A DNA stretch of 33,499 bases, taken from assembly GCA_944381455.1 (NCBI GenBank), contig CALWLF010000063.1, positions 1-33,499 of the forward strand. Direction: 5' to 3'. Shown here in pieces: positions 1-9,834 of the stretch (position 1 is its first letter; the number at the start of each line of letters is the position of its first letter). Under the pieces are notes generated by a model, which worked only from the letters and a program-made list of their open reading frames with translations, was not told the origin of the DNA and did not search any database. Origin of the DNA: an uncultured Clostridia bacterium. Its GTDB lineage: Bacteria > Bacillota > Clostridia > Lachnospirales > Anaerotignaceae. Position numbers and translations under genes: made by a program.

Positions 1-1368
<1,368 letters not shown>

Positions 1369-1396
1369 GGCTTTGGGATAGAGAGGAAGCAAAACT

Positions 1397-3919
1397 ATGA
1401 GCGAACAGCAAGAAAACCAGATCGATAAAATGATAGAAATCGATATTGGCGAAGAAATGAAACAATGCTATATCGATTATGCCATGAGCGTCATCGTTTC
1501 CCGGGCCCTGCCCGATGTGCGGGACGGTTTAAAACCGGTGCACCGCCGGATTTTGTACGCCATGAACGAAATGAATTTGGATCCGTCCAAGGGCTATCGA
1601 AAATCGGCCCGTATCGTCGGCGATACCATGGGTAAATACCACCCCCATGGCGATAGCTCCATTTACCAGGCCATGGTGCGTATGGCGCAAAACTTCTCCA
1701 TGCGCTATCCCCTGGTGGATGGCCACGGCAACTTTGGCTCCATCGATGGCGACGGCGCCGCTGCCAGCCGTTATACGGAAGCCAGATTAAGCCGTATTTC
1801 CGCCGAAATGCTGGCTGATATTGAAAAAAATACCGTGGATTTTGGTCCAAACTATGATGAAAACGAAAAAGAACCTCTGGTGCTGCCGGCCCGGATTCCA
1901 AACCTGCTGGTCAATGGCTCTTCCGGTATCGCTGTTGGTATGGCCACCAATATTCCGCCCCATAACTTGGGCGAAATCATTGATGGTGTGGTAAAAATCA
2001 TCGATAACCAGGTGCAGGAACACAGGGAAACGGAAGTGGAAGAACTGCTGGATGTGATCCACGGCCCAGACTTCCCCACCGGCGCCACCATCTTGGGCCG
2101 CAGCGGCATCCGGGCCGCCTATAAAACCGGCCGGGGTAAGATCCTGGTTCGTGGCCGGGCAGAAATTGAACCGGGCGAACATGGCTGCGAAAAAATTGTC
2201 ATCACCGAAATTCCTTACCAGGTCAATAAAGCCCGCCTGGTGGAAAAAATTGCCGATTTGGTCCGGGATAAAAAGATCGAAGGCATCCGCGATATCGTAG
2301 ACCAGTCGGCAGGCGAAGGCATCAAAGTGACCATCGACCTGAAAAAAGACGTCAATGCCAACGTGGTTTTAAACCAGCTTTATCAGTATACCCAGCTGCA
2401 AGAAAGCTTTGGCGTGATTATGCTGGCCTTGGTGGATGGCAAACCGCAAATTTTGAACCTGAAAACGATTTTGGAAGCCTACTTGAAGCATCAAGAAGAT
2501 GTGGTGCGCCGCCGTACCCAGTTCGATTTGGATAAAGCCGAACGCCGCGCCCATATCCTGGAAGGCTTGCGCATTGCTTTGGATAACATCGACGCCGTCA
2601 TCCGCACCATCCGGGAAAGCTATGACGATGCCAAAGAACGTCTGATGGAACGCTTTGGCCTTTCGGAAGTCCAGGCCCAGGCCATCTTGGAAATGCAGTT
2701 GCGCCGTCTGCAAGGACTGGAACATGAAAAAATCGATACGGAGTATCGGGAACTGTTGGAAAAAATCAAATATTTCAAAGCCATTTTGGCCGATGAAGCC
2801 ATGCTTTTTGGCGTCATCAAAGAAGAAATTTTGGCCATCAAGGCCAAATATGCCGATGACCGCCGCACGGAAATTGTCAATAACCCCGGCGAAATCGACA
2901 TCGAAGATTTGATTGAGGAAGAAACCGACGTGTTTACCCTCTCCAATTTGAACTATATCAAGCGGACGCCGCTGGATACGTATAAGAGCCAAAATAGAGG
3001 CGGCAAAGGCATCATCGGGATGCAGACCAGAGAAGAGGACTTCGTCAAAGACTTGTTTGTTTCCTCCAATCTCGATACCATTTTGTTCTTTACCAACCTG
3101 GGTAAAGTCTACCGCTTAAAAGGCTATCAAATCCCAGAAGCGGGACGGACGGCCCGCGGCATGGCCATCGTGAACCTCTTGGAATTGTCCTCGGAAGAAA
3201 CCATCAGCGCTGTTATTCCGGTGAAAAAATTCGAAGAGAACCAGTATCTGGTTATGATTACCAAAGAAGGCGTCATCAAACGAACCGATATGATGAGCTA
3301 TAGCAATATCCGTAAAGGTGGCCTCAATGCCGTTACCCTGCGGGAAGGCGATAGCCTGATCCGTGTCCTTTTGGCCACCGACGACGATGAAATCTTTGTG
3401 GCCACCCGTAACGGTATGGGTATCCGCTTTGCCGCCAAAGACGCCCGCCCCATGGGCCGCGTAGCCACCGGTGTGCGCGCCATCAAGCTGAAAGAGGGCG
3501 ACTATGTCATCTCCGCCGATATCATTTCCGATACGGACCGGATTTTGAATGTGGCCGAAAACGGCTATGGCAAACGGACCTGGGGCCATGAATTTAACCT
3601 GCAAAACAGAGGCGGTATGGGGGTTAAAATCCACCATATCACCGAAAAAACCGGTCCTCTCGTTTCCACCGCCGTCATCAGCGACCAAGAAGAAGTGATG
3701 CTGATTACCAACGAAGGCGTCATCATCCGCCTGCGTGGCGAAGATATCAGCACCATCGGCCGCAACAGCCAGGGTGTGAAGCTGATTCAGCTGGAAGAAG
3801 GCGTAAAAGTGGTTGGCATTGCCAAAATTCACGAAGAAGATGTGGAAGCAGCAGAAGAAGTGCATTCAGATGATGACATCGACCGGATGGTTGCCGAAAC
3901 CATGGAAGAGGAAGAATGA
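1397..3919 (+). CDS. gyrA: DNA gyrase subunit A
   Basis: This is the DNA cleavage and rejoining subunit of gyrase, 840 residues, a normal length for the family. The start is ATG with a GAGAGGAAG ribosome binding site. The winged-helix active site is clear: [10 protein letters not shown] places the catalytic tyrosine at residue 126. The GyrA-box QNRGGKG, near residue 533, identifies gyrase rather than topoisomerase IV ParC. Six beta-pinwheel repeats follow, then an acidic tail ([21 protein letters not shown] region). In the quinolone-resistance-determining region the sequence is [17 protein letters not shown]. Ser87 aligns with E. coli Ser83, but the residue aligned with the acidic Asp87 is Gln91. 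The gene is second in the gyrB-gyrA operon and ends shortly before a strong terminator. Confidence 0.98.
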   Translation: MSEQQENQIDKMIEIDIGEEMKQCYIDYAMSVIVSRALPDVRDGLKPVHRRILYAMNEMNLDPSKGYRKSARIVGDTMGKYHPHGDSSIYQAMVRMAQNFSMRYPLVDGHGNFGSIDGDGAAASRYTEARLSRISAEMLADIEKNTVDFGPNYDENEKEPLVLPARIPNLLVNGSSGIAVGMATNIPPHNLGEIIDGVVKIIDNQVQEHRETEVEELLDVIHGPDFPTGATILGRSGIRAAYKTGRGKILVRGRAEIEPGEHGCEKIVITEIPYQVNKARLVEKIADLVRDKKIEGIRDIVDQSAGEGIKVTIDLKKDVNANVVLNQLYQYTQLQESFGVIMLALVDGKPQILNLKTILEAYLKHQEDVVRRRTQFDLDKAERRAHILEGLRIALDNIDAVIRTIRESYDDAKERLMERFGLSEVQAQAILEMQLRRLQGLEHEKIDTEYRELLEKIKYFKAILADEAMLFGVIKEEILAIKAKYADDRRTEIVNNPGEIDIEDLIEEETDVFTLSNLNYIKRTPLDTYKSQNRGGKGIIGMQTREEDFVKDLFVSSNLDTILFFTNLGKVYRLKGYQIPEAGRTARGMAIVNLLELSSEETISAVIPVKKFEENQYLVMITKEGVIKRTDMMSYSNIRKGGLNAVTLREGDSLIRVLLATDDDEIFVATRNGMGIRFAAKDARPMGRVATGVRAIKLKEGDYVISADIISDTDRILNVAENGYGKRTWGHEFNLQNRGGMGVKIHHITEKTGPLVSTAVISDQEEVMLITNEGVIIRLRGEDISTIGRNSQGVKLIQLEEGVKVVGIAKIHEEDVEAAEEVHSDDDIDRMVAETMEEEE

Positions 3920-4034
3920 TCTGTTTTCAGTATAAAGACAAAATTGTCCTTAAATAAAAGACAAAATCAATTTTTCTTTGAAAGACAGGAAAAATAAAGA
4001 TAAAATTTTTAAAAATAAACCAATAAAAAATTTT

Positions 4035-4067
4035 AGTCCCACTGGAAAATTCAGTGGGACTTTTTTT
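4035..4067 (+). terminator. Intrinsic terminator of gyrBA, probably bidirectional with noc
   Basis: A perfect 10-bp stem (4035-4044 with 4052-4061) encloses a 7-base loop and is followed by a run of seven T. It lies between gyrA and the converging noc gene. On the minus strand the stem is followed by AAAATTTTTT, a weaker tail, so it may also end noc transcripts. Confidence 0.9.
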
Positions 4068-4159
4068 GAACAAAAAGAAATTAGAAAGCAGAAAAGAATG
4101 GGCAAGCAGAAAAAAGCAGGCAAGAAAGCAGCAGAAAAATACGGCAGACATAAATGCCC

Positions 4160-4999
4160 TTAAAGGAGGATATGGATCTTTACCTCGCAGCGGTCTGCCT
4201 GTTCCTCCAATTCATATTCTGCTGTAATGCCAGCCTGGCGGATTACAGCCACCGTCTGCCGCACGGTGTTGGTAATCAGGCGGATGTCGCCCAAAGAACC
4301 TTTGATTTTTTGATCGTGGCTTTTGGTCAGTTTGTCTCGCAATGCAGAAAGGGTATCTGCTACCAATTCCTCTGTTTTTTTCACGTTCAGCTCTTCCACA
4401 ATCACCTGGTTGACCACTTGCATCAGTGCATCGGGATCTGGAATCCGCAAAAACGCCCTGGCGTGGCGCTCGGTCAGCTGATGGTCCATGATGAGCCGCT
4501 TCACCTCATCGCTAAGGCGCAGCAGCCGCAGTTTGTTGGCAATGGAAGATTGGCTGCGCCCCATTTTTTTTGCCGCCTCTTCTTGGGTAAACCCATATTC
4601 CTGGATGATGCTTTGAAAAGCTGCCGCTTCTTCTAAAAAATGTAAATTTCGTCGCTGGAGGTTTTCTGTCAAGGAAACCATGGCGCTTTTGCCGTCGTTG
4701 GCTTCCAGAACCAGGGCCGGAATTTCTGCTAAACCAGCCAGCTTAGCTGCACGCAGCCTCCGGTCGCCACAAACCAGTTCATATTGGTTCTCGCCCATGG
4801 ACCGTACTGTCACCGGCTGTAACACCCCCATTTCTTTGACGCTTTGCACTAATTCTTCCAAATCAGCGCTGTAATACTGCATCCTCGATTGGTTGGGACT
4901 GGGCTTAATTTGCTGTACCGGCACGGATAAAATCGCATTGGATGGGGCAGGGGATGCTTTTTTTGGAAAAAGATCGGTCAATCGAATTGCATCTGCCAT
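4160..4999 (-). CDS. noc: Nucleoid occlusion protein Noc (ParB/Spo0J family paralogue)
   Basis: This 279-residue ParB-type CTP-switch DNA-binding protein is most like Noc, which binds DNA and membrane and blocks division over the nucleoid. The N-terminal CTPase domain has CGDRRLRA (residues 77-84, box II, with GDRR where ParB has GERR) and TENLQRR (111-117, box III). A helix-turn-helix follows at about 137-160 (FTQEEAAKKMGRSQSSIANK). The LTERHARAFLRI and LNVKKTEELV segments are typical of Noc rather than ParB. The short N-terminal stretch MADAIRLTDLF could be the membrane-binding helix, although it is not obviously amphipathic. The ATG has an AAGGAG site nine bases upstream. A second, more canonical ParB lies at 10610. 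In many Firmicutes noc sits beside rsmG and parA; here it stands alone between gyrA and metabolic genes. I saw no full match to the Bacillus Noc-binding palindrome in the window. Confidence 0.85.
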   Translation of the reverse strand: MADAIRLTDLFPKKASPAPSNAILSVPVQQIKPSPNQSRMQYYSADLEELVQSVKEMGVLQPVTVRSMGENQYELVCGDRRLRAAKLAGLAEIPALVLEANDGKSAMVSLTENLQRRNLHFLEEAAAFQSIIQEYGFTQEEAAKKMGRSQSSIANKLRLLRLSDEVKRLIMDHQLTERHARAFLRIPDPDALMQVVNQVIVEELNVKKTEELVADTLSALRDKLTKSHDQKIKGSLGDIRLITNTVRQTVAVIRQAGITAEYELEEQADRCEVKIHILL

Positions 5000-5055
5000 A
5001 TTGTCACGCTCCTTACTGTAATGACATGAAATAATATGGAATTTTCTTCCATTTT

Positions 5056-5084
5056 AGTATAACAGCCCTGCTTTTGACGGAAAA
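5056..5084 (-). promoter_or_regulatory. Probable noc promoter
   Basis: On the minus strand there is TTTTCC (5079-5084), a 17-base spacer and TATACT (5056-5061), ending about 57 bases before the noc start. The -10 is good and the -35 is poor. A short inverted repeat, ATGGAA/TTCCAT, lies in the leader at 5036-5052. Confidence 0.45.
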
Positions 5085-5366
5085 GGAGAATCGTTCCCTT
5101 TTTTGGGACAAGGGGATTGGTATTTCGACGGCAAAAAGCAGTTTTTTGTTGTAGGAGGAAAAGAAAAAAAGAAATTTAGGCCTTTTTTGTGGTTCTAATT
5201 GGGGATCACAATGGTTTTTCCGATTTCTTCTTAAGCCAAATGCAGAAAATCATTTTGCTACATGATAAACAAAGACAGCCGAAATCCTTTTGTTTTCATG
5301 ATTTCGGCTGTCTTTGTTTTTTTGAAGGGATAAAACTTATATTCTTCTTTTCTTTGTTTGTAGGGC
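5085..5366. other. Intergenic stretch without a recognisable gene
   Basis: This is the unassigned part of the 367-base gap between noc and the VOC gene. It is AT-rich and holds a long hairpin, listed separately at 5267-5323. A GGAGG-like sequence near 5154 is followed by no usable start codon. I see no convincing coding region in it. Confidence 0.5.
5267..5323 (-). terminator. Long perfect hairpin, terminator of the VOC/PPOX operon
   Basis: A perfect 20-bp stem (5267-5286 with 5300-5319) has a 13-base loop. On the plus strand it is followed by a longer T run (to 5323), and on the minus strand by TTTGTTTATC within and after the stem. The only gene reading into it is the minus-strand cluster ending at 5367, so I assign it there. 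The stronger T tract faces the plus strand, so an unseen plus-strand transcript cannot be excluded. Confidence 0.7.
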
Positions 5367-5750
5367 TTAAATGGTCAGTTCTATGATGTTTCCTTCCAAG
5401 TCCACCACACAACTTTCATAATATCCATCTCCAGTGGTGCGTGGACCGCTGAGAACGCAATAGCCGTCTTCTTTGAAGCGATTGGTCAGCTGGTCCACCT
5501 TTTCCTTGCTGCCCAAAGAAAAGGCGAGATGGAGATAGCCGGTGCGAAGAAGACTTTTTTCAGTTTCTGTCTGTCCCTTTTGGCAGATCAGTTCCAGTTT
5601 GGTTCCATCGTCAAACGATAAAAAGTAAGAACGAAAGGCGGTGACAGGATTATGGTATCCTTCGTTGGAGACTGCTTCGAAATAAGTGCAAAAAAAGGTC
5701 TTTGCCCGTTCCAAGTCCTGGACAGCCAGGGCCACATGGTCAATCTTCAT
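5367..5750 (-). CDS. VOC (glyoxalase/bleomycin resistance) family protein
   Basis: This is a 127-residue vicinal-oxygen-chelate protein with the two paired beta-alpha-beta-beta-beta modules expected of the fold. The four candidate metal ligands are all present: His in KIDHVALAV (residue 5), Glu in TKLELI, His in YLHLAFS and Glu in NIIELT. This H-E-H-E pattern is that of glyoxalase I and related lyases. Members act as lactoylglutathione lyase-like enzymes, methylmalonyl-CoA epimerases or dioxygenases, and the substrate cannot be told here. The start ATG has AAGGAG seven bases upstream. It is the last gene of a four-gene minus-strand cluster and lies 18 bases after the flavoprotein gene. Confidence 0.85.
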   Translation of the reverse strand: MKIDHVALAVQDLERAKTFFCTYFEAVSNEGYHNPVTAFRSYFLSFDDGTKLELICQKGQTETEKSLLRTGYLHLAFSLGSKEKVDQLTNRFKEDGYCVLSGPRTTGDGYYESCVVDLEGNIIELTI

Positions 5751-5768
5751 TCATTTGCTCCTTTTTGA

Positions 5769-6239
5769 TCAGAAATTTGCTTTGGCTTCATAGGAAAGCA
5801 GTTTGATAGCAGCTACGGCCGTTTTCTCTACGACAGCATCTTGAAATGTGATAGAGGCGTTTTCGTTATATTGTTGTATGAGATAGGAAAGGGCCTCCTT
5901 TTTCTCTTCCAGCTTTGTAAGAAAAGTCACTTCCCCGGTGGCAATGATGCTTTCAAAATGAGCGCTGTACTTGCAGGCAGTATCTGCCGTCAAAATGGCT
6001 TCTGTACGGGCCAGGCAAAGCCCGACTTTCTTATTTTTTTTCAGCAGCTCCATTTTTTTGCCCTCTTGGGCACAGTGAAAATAAAGGATATACTGGTCCC
6101 CGATTTTTTGATAACCAAAACTGAGCGGAACGGCATAGGGAAAATCTCCGTCTTCCATGGTCAAAACCATATGGTCGCAGCGGTCAAAAATTGCTTGAAT
6201 GCGTGTCTGGTCTGTGATTGCCCGGTCTTTTCTTCTCAA
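5769..6239 (-). CDS. Pyridoxamine 5'-phosphate oxidase-family flavoprotein, Nim-like
   Basis: This 156-residue split-barrel FMN-binding protein belongs to the Nim/PPOX-like group. The N-terminal MRRKDRAITD and the core segment PYAVPLSFGYQ...LYFHCAQEGKKMELL match the pattern of Nim proteins. The His in YFHCAQEGKK corresponds to the residue implicated in 5-nitroimidazole reduction, and KNKKVGLCL and the VTFL segment complete the barrel. Most chromosomal homologues have no demonstrated role in drug resistance, so that should not be assumed. The start is TTG, chosen because AGGAGGT stands seven bases upstream and no better start lies nearby. The gene is separated from the upstream thioesterase by 24 bases and probably shares its transcript. 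Confidence 0.85.
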   Translation of the reverse strand: MRRKDRAITDQTRIQAIFDRCDHMVLTMEDGDFPYAVPLSFGYQKIGDQYILYFHCAQEGKKMELLKKNKKVGLCLARTEAILTADTACKYSAHFESIIATGEVTFLTKLEEKKEALSYLIQQYNENASITFQDAVVEKTAVAAIKLLSYEAKANF

Positions 6240-6263
6240 AGCTGTTACCTCCTGATTCTTCCT

Positions 6264-6767
6264 TTAGTTTTGGATTTTCAAATTATTGATCTGTGTTTTT
6301 TTGCCTCTCAGAATCATAAAAGTAGAGCTGGAAGTGGCTGCCAGCAGTTCCTGATTCACATAGGCTTCTCCTGTAAGGCTTACCAGTGTGCGTCCGTTGG
6401 AGCGGACCTTTACTTTTACTGTCAATTCCGATCCCATGGGAATGGGTTTTAAAAAACGGGTGGCAAGATCTACAGTGGTGATGAAATTATCTTCGGCAAA
6501 ATAATGGGTGATCATGCCAAAGGCGTTGTCAAATGCGGCACAAAGCAAGCCGCCATGCATGGAACCTTGGGGATTTAGTTCCCATTCTTCCACTTGATAG
6601 GCAATGGCAATTTCTTTTTCGGCCAAGTTGCTGGAAACGAAACGAGGCTGCATTTGTTTCATGATGCCGCTGCCTTGATCGCTTTTGGTATAGTTGATGA
6701 CATGCTCAATGACGGCTTGAAAAGCTTGTTCTTGCTCTGTTGTGGTTTGCTCTGTTTTTTGTTCCAT
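6264..6767 (-). CDS. Hotdog-fold thioesterase (PaaI-like)
   Basis: This is a 167-residue hotdog-fold acyl-CoA thioesterase-like protein. The diagnostic segment is ELNPQGSMHGGLLCAAFDNAFG, containing the HGG motif and the following Asp of the PaaI/YbgC-like active site. TTVDLATRFLKPIPMGSELTVKVKVRSNGRTLV matches the second conserved half. The substrate is not predictable. An ATG at 6767 with GGAGTGA 11 bases upstream is preferred. A GTG four codons earlier (6779) would place the same GGA directly against the start. The first 16 residues are rich in Glu, Gln and Thr (MEQKTEQTTTEQEQ) and are probably disordered. It lies between the hydrolase-like gene and the Nim-like gene in the same minus-strand cluster. 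Confidence 0.82.
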   Translation of the reverse strand: MEQKTEQTTTEQEQAFQAVIEHVINYTKSDQGSGIMKQMQPRFVSSNLAEKEIAIAYQVEEWELNPQGSMHGGLLCAAFDNAFGMITHYFAEDNFITTVDLATRFLKPIPMGSELTVKVKVRSNGRTLVSLTGEAYVNQELLAATSSSTFMILRGKKTQINNLKIQN

Positions 6768-6795
6768 TTTCTTATTCACTCCATTTACTTCAAAA

Positions 6796-7734
6796 TTACA
6801 GCTGTTCTTTTACCAGCTGCACAAATGCAGCCGTATTTTCCATGTGCGGAAACAGCCTTGTTTCTTCAAAAATATAATACGCTTCTTCTGGACGAAGTTT
6901 TTCCAACACATCCATATTTTCCACTGGATTTTTTCTGTTTTCTTCTCCCCAAAGCACCACCACCGGCATGGTCAGTTGTTTAAAATATTCTGTGATAGGC
7001 AGGTTCATATAGTGGGTGCGGAAGGAAGCATGGGCAAAGCGGACATTTCCATTGGTGCCATGGGCGCCGAAATAAAACTGGTTGACCAGCTCTTTGTTCA
7101 CTCGTTCTGGTGCATAAAAACCCTGGGTACGCAAAAATTTTTTGATGGAACGGCGGGAAGCAGTCCAGTTATATAATGTGGTACCTTTTAAAGGCAGCTC
7201 CCAAAGCGTTCGAAGAAAGATATCTCTGTTTTGTGCCACAGGATCTGTAATGCCGGTGGGAGAAATCAGCATGATTTTTTGAAACCATTGAGGATACAGT
7301 TTGGCTGCAATGGTCAAAATCATACCGCCGCCGTTGGCGCCGATGGCAAAACAAGGTTGTCCCACCACTTGTGTAAGAAAATCCTGTAAAAAATAGGTGT
7401 AGATGAAGGCAGTGTAAGTGATTTTTGGTTTTTCAGAATAGCCATAACCAGGCAAATCCACGGCATAGACAGTAAATTTCTTTGCCAAATCTTTGATGCT
7501 GTCTGTAAATTCTTTATGGCTGCACCCCAAATCCAAGCCATGAATCAGCAGCAATGGCGGGCCGCTTCCTTCTTTTTGATAGTGTATTTCCCCATATTTC
7601 CATTGATAAAACAAATCCGGCTGTTCTTTATCCTGCCGGCGTGCCAAATGAAAAATAGCATGATTGATTCCAGCTACAGCGGCAGTGAATGCACCAAAAC
7701 AGGCAGCCAGTTTTGCAGCATTTTTCCACTTCAT
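6796..7734 (-). CDS. Membrane-anchored alpha/beta-hydrolase-fold protein with altered catalytic triad
   Basis: This 312-residue alpha/beta-hydrolase-fold protein has an N-terminal hydrophobic segment (about residues 7-29) that should act as a membrane anchor or uncleaved signal. The fold is clear from LLLIHGLDLG, the oxyanion-hole region, and AVDLPGYGYS. The nucleophile elbow, normally G-x-S-x-G, reads IGANGGG, with Asn134 in the Ser position. The usual acid position in WGxxD reads WGEEN, with Asn266. The expected histidine is present (LFPHMEN, His297). Both changes are clean AAC codons in an otherwise intact frame. It may therefore be a non-hydrolytic member. The start ATG follows GGAGGAGTGATC. 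An upstream in-frame start 11 codons earlier lacks a good site. It is first in the minus-strand cluster ending at 5367. Confidence 0.8.
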   Translation of the reverse strand: MKWKNAAKLAACFGAFTAAVAGINHAIFHLARRQDKEQPDLFYQWKYGEIHYQKEGSGPPLLLIHGLDLGCSHKEFTDSIKDLAKKFTVYAVDLPGYGYSEKPKITYTAFIYTYFLQDFLTQVVGQPCFAIGANGGGMILTIAAKLYPQWFQKIMLISPTGITDPVAQNRDIFLRTLWELPLKGTTLYNWTASRRSIKKFLRTQGFYAPERVNKELVNQFYFGAHGTNGNVRFAHASFRTHYMNLPITEYFKQLTMPVVVLWGEENRKNPVENMDVLEKLRPEEAYYIFEETRLFPHMENTAAFVQLVKEQL

Positions 7735-7755
7735 GATCACTCCTCCTTTCTTCCT

Positions 7756-7784
7756 ATTATGATACAAAACAGGTAAAAAGAAAA
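7756..7784 (-). promoter_or_regulatory. Possible promoter of the minus-strand hydrolase-VOC cluster
   Basis: On the minus strand TTTTCT (7779-7784), a 17-base spacer and CATAAT (7756-7761) precede the gene starting at 7734. The match is partial, and it is included because the position is right. Confidence 0.3.
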
Positions 7785-7809
7785 GTATTTTTTCCTTGTT
7801 TTGCGGAAA

Positions 7810-7825
7810 TGTTTCACGTGAAACA
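7810..7825. promoter_or_regulatory. parS site 1 (ParB-binding centromere site)
   Basis: TGTTTCACGTGAAACA is a perfect 16-base palindrome identical to the Firmicutes parS consensus. It sits just upstream of the argS promoter and about 2 kb before parA-parB. ParB loads here as a CTP-dependent clamp and spreads over flanking DNA. Confidence 0.95.
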
Positions 7826-7851
7826 AGGGGGAAAAAGGCCGGTTCCTTGTC

Positions 7852-7880
7852 TTGTCTGGGTATGAAATTTATGGTATACT
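7852..7880 (+). promoter_or_regulatory. argS promoter
   Basis: TTGTCT (7852-7857), a 17-base spacer and TATACT (7875-7880) with an extended TGG immediately before the -10. The predicted start is about 35 bases before the argS ATG, leaving no room for a T-box leader. It lies 26 bases from parS site 1, within reach of ParB spreading. Confidence 0.75.
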
Positions 7881-7921
7881 AAACCCAGTGTGAAACGATA
7901 AAGTTGGAAAGGAAGAACGCT

Positions 7922-9616
7922 ATGGATATCAAATTGGAATTGGGCAGAGCCATTGGCGCCGTTGTTCAGATGGAAGCAGAAGAAGTGGCTGGATGGATGG
8001 AAATCCCTCCCGATACAGCCATGGGAGATTATGCTTTTCCTTGTTTCCGTCTGGCAAAAACCATGCGCAAAGCACCGCCTGCCATTGCGGCTGAATTAGC
8101 CCAACAGGTGGAAAAACCGGCCTTTGTGGAAAAAATAGAAGTGAAGGGCGCTTATTTGAATTTCTTTTTGGATAAGGCGTCGTTTGCAAAAGTCGTTTTA
8201 GGAGAAATTGCCGCCGAAAAGGAATCCTATGGCAAAAGCACCATGGGAAATGGCAAAACCATTGTGATTGACTATTCTTCGCCTAATATTGCCAAACCAT
8301 TCCATGTGGGCCATCTTCGTTCCACTGTCATTGGAAATGCTTTATATCATATTTTTGAAGCCCTGGGCTATCATTGCGAAGGCGTCAACCATCTGGGAGA
8401 TTGGGGCACCCAGTTTGGCAAATTGATTGTGGCATACAAGTTGTGGGGCGACGCCAAAGAAGTGGAGGAAAAAGGAATTTCGGAACTGATGCGTCTGTAT
8501 GTGAAATTCCATGACGTTGCCGAAGAAAAACCGGAACTGGAAGATGATGCCCGGGCCTGGTTTGTGAAAATGCAGGACGGAGACGAAGAAGCACTGCGGC
8601 TTTGGAAATGGTTTTATGATATCAGCATCAAAGAGTTTGAACGGGTCTATCATATGCTCCATGTTTCCTTTGACCATTACACCGGAGAAAGCTTCTATAA
8701 TGATAAGATGGCCGCTGTGGTGGATGAATTAAAGGAAAAACAGCTGCTGACAGAAAGCAATGGTGCTATGATTGTTGATTTGAGCGAGGAAAACATGCCG
8801 CCCTGCTTGATTATCCGCACCGATGGCGGCACCCTCTATGCCACCAGAGACATTACGGCAGCTTTGTATCGAAAGAAAACTTTTGATTTTGACAAGTGCA
8901 TTTATTTAACAGCCTTGGATCAAAATCTGCATTTTGCCCAATGGTTTAAAGTCATTGAAAAAATGGGATATGACTGGAGCAAAGACCTGGTTCATGTGCC
9001 CTTTGGTCTGGTCAGCCTGGATTCTGGAAAACTTTCCACCAGAAAAGGACATGTAGTGCTGATGGAAGATTTATTGCGTCAGGCCATTGCCGAAACAAAA
9101 AAAATCATCGAAGAAAAAAATCCGTCTCTGCCTGAAAAAGAAGAAGTGGCCAAACAAGTGGGCATTGGCGCCGTGATTTTCAATGACCTCTATAATAGCC
9201 GTATCAAAGATGTGGTGTTCAGCTGGGAGAGAATGTTGAATTTTGAAGGAGAAACAGGACCTTATGTGCAATATACCAATGCCCGGGCCTGCAGTATTTT
9301 GCGTAAAGCAGAACCAGTGAATTTGGAACAAGTTGATTTTTCTAAATTGTGTGATGGGGCCACGGCCGATGTTTGTAAGGCGCTGTACGCATTTCCAGAA
9401 AAAATCAAAGAGTCTGCTGAAAAATACGAACCTTCGGTATTGTCCCGTAATTTGATGGACATTGCTCAAAAATTCAATAAGTTTTACCATGACAATCCTA
9501 TCTTAACCAGCGAAGAGGAAGTGAAACAGGCGCGGTTATTGGTGGTGTTTGCCGTTAAAACTGTATTGACGGCTGGGCTTGCCATTTTGGGTATGGAAGC
9601 ACCGGAACAAATGTAA
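7922..9616 (+). CDS. argS: Arginine--tRNA ligase
   Basis: This cytoplasmic class I aminoacyl-tRNA synthetase charges tRNA-Arg. It has 564 residues, typical of the bacterial family. The N-terminal Add-1 domain (about 1-110) recognises the tRNA D-loop. The HIGH motif appears as HVGH at 128-131 in SSPNIAKPFHVGHLRST. The KMSKS-equivalent loop is KLSTR at 370-374, the relaxed form usual in ArgRS. The C-terminal DALR anticodon-binding domain ends with AILGMEAPEQM. The ATG at 7922 is chosen because GGAAAGGAAG stands just upstream. An in-frame TTG six codons earlier overlaps that site. A parS palindrome begins on the base after the stop codon and another lies upstream, so the gene is exactly bracketed by the two centromere sites. 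An intrinsic terminator follows at 9651. Confidence 0.98.
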   Translation: MDIKLELGRAIGAVVQMEAEEVAGWMEIPPDTAMGDYAFPCFRLAKTMRKAPPAIAAELAQQVEKPAFVEKIEVKGAYLNFFLDKASFAKVVLGEIAAEKESYGKSTMGNGKTIVIDYSSPNIAKPFHVGHLRSTVIGNALYHIFEALGYHCEGVNHLGDWGTQFGKLIVAYKLWGDAKEVEEKGISELMRLYVKFHDVAEEKPELEDDARAWFVKMQDGDEEALRLWKWFYDISIKEFERVYHMLHVSFDHYTGESFYNDKMAAVVDELKEKQLLTESNGAMIVDLSEENMPPCLIIRTDGGTLYATRDITAALYRKKTFDFDKCIYLTALDQNLHFAQWFKVIEKMGYDWSKDLVHVPFGLVSLDSGKLSTRKGHVVLMEDLLRQAIAETKKIIEEKNPSLPEKEEVAKQVGIGAVIFNDLYNSRIKDVVFSWERMLNFEGETGPYVQYTNARACSILRKAEPVNLEQVDFSKLCDGATADVCKALYAFPEKIKESAEKYEPSVLSRNLMDIAQKFNKFYHDNPILTSEEEVKQARLLVVFAVKTVLTAGLAILGMEAPEQM

Positions 9617-9632
9617 TGTTTCACGTGAAACA
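9617..9632. promoter_or_regulatory. parS site 2 (ParB-binding centromere site)
   Basis: A second perfect TGTTTCACGTGAAACA palindrome begins immediately after the argS stop codon (9614-9616). It lies about 200 bases before parA. Confidence 0.95.
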
Positions 9633-9650
9633 GGATAAAAAGAGATTTTG

Positions 9651-9688
9651 CGCACGAAACTTTCGGTTTCGTGCGTTTTCTCTTTTTT
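9651..9688 (+). terminator. argS intrinsic terminator
   Basis: A perfect 10-bp stem (9651-9660 with 9666-9675) has a 5-base loop and is followed by TTTTCTCTTTTTT. It separates argS from parA, so parAB has its own promoter. Confidence 0.88.
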
Positions 9689-9724
9689 CTGTGAGAAAAA
9701 AACAACGAAAAATGGGCGGAAGGG

Positions 9725-9753
9725 TTTTCCTTTTGCTCATCTTGTGGTAGAAT
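9725..9753 (+). promoter_or_regulatory. Probable parAB promoter
   Basis: An extended -10 (TGG then TAGAAT, 9748-9753) is preceded at 17 bases by TTTTCC (9725-9730), the same weak -35 as at noc. It lies between the argS terminator and the parA start, about 80 bases before the ATG. Confidence 0.45.
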
Positions 9754-9834
9754 AAAACAAGAATCATGTATTCTTGTTTTTTCAAATGAGAAAAACAGAA
9801 TAAAACTGTAACATCTGGAAGGAGTTTTGCAGCC

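Noticed and set aside
1491..1510. Noc-binding-like TTTCCCGGG in gyrA
   Set aside because: The match to the ATTTCCCGGGAAAT palindrome is only one-sided, and the position is explained by coding sequence.
3116..3865. Long minus-strand open frame opposite gyrA (249 codons)
   Set aside because: Shadow of the gyrA coding frame; no ribosome binding site or recognisable domain.
3978..4163. 61-codon plus-strand frame after gyrA with a Lys-rich end
   Set aside because: It runs through the gyrA terminator and overlaps the noc stop codon; no good ribosome binding site. A shorter 21-codon frame from 4098 has the same problem.
7735..7921. A T-box leader before argS
   Set aside because: The predicted transcript start is only about 35 bases before the start codon, and no T-box sequence is seen.
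9651..9675. Inverted GTTTCGTG-like arms beside parS site 2, as a third parS
   Set aside because: The centre differs and a 5-base loop separates the arms; it is a normal intrinsic terminator with a T tail.
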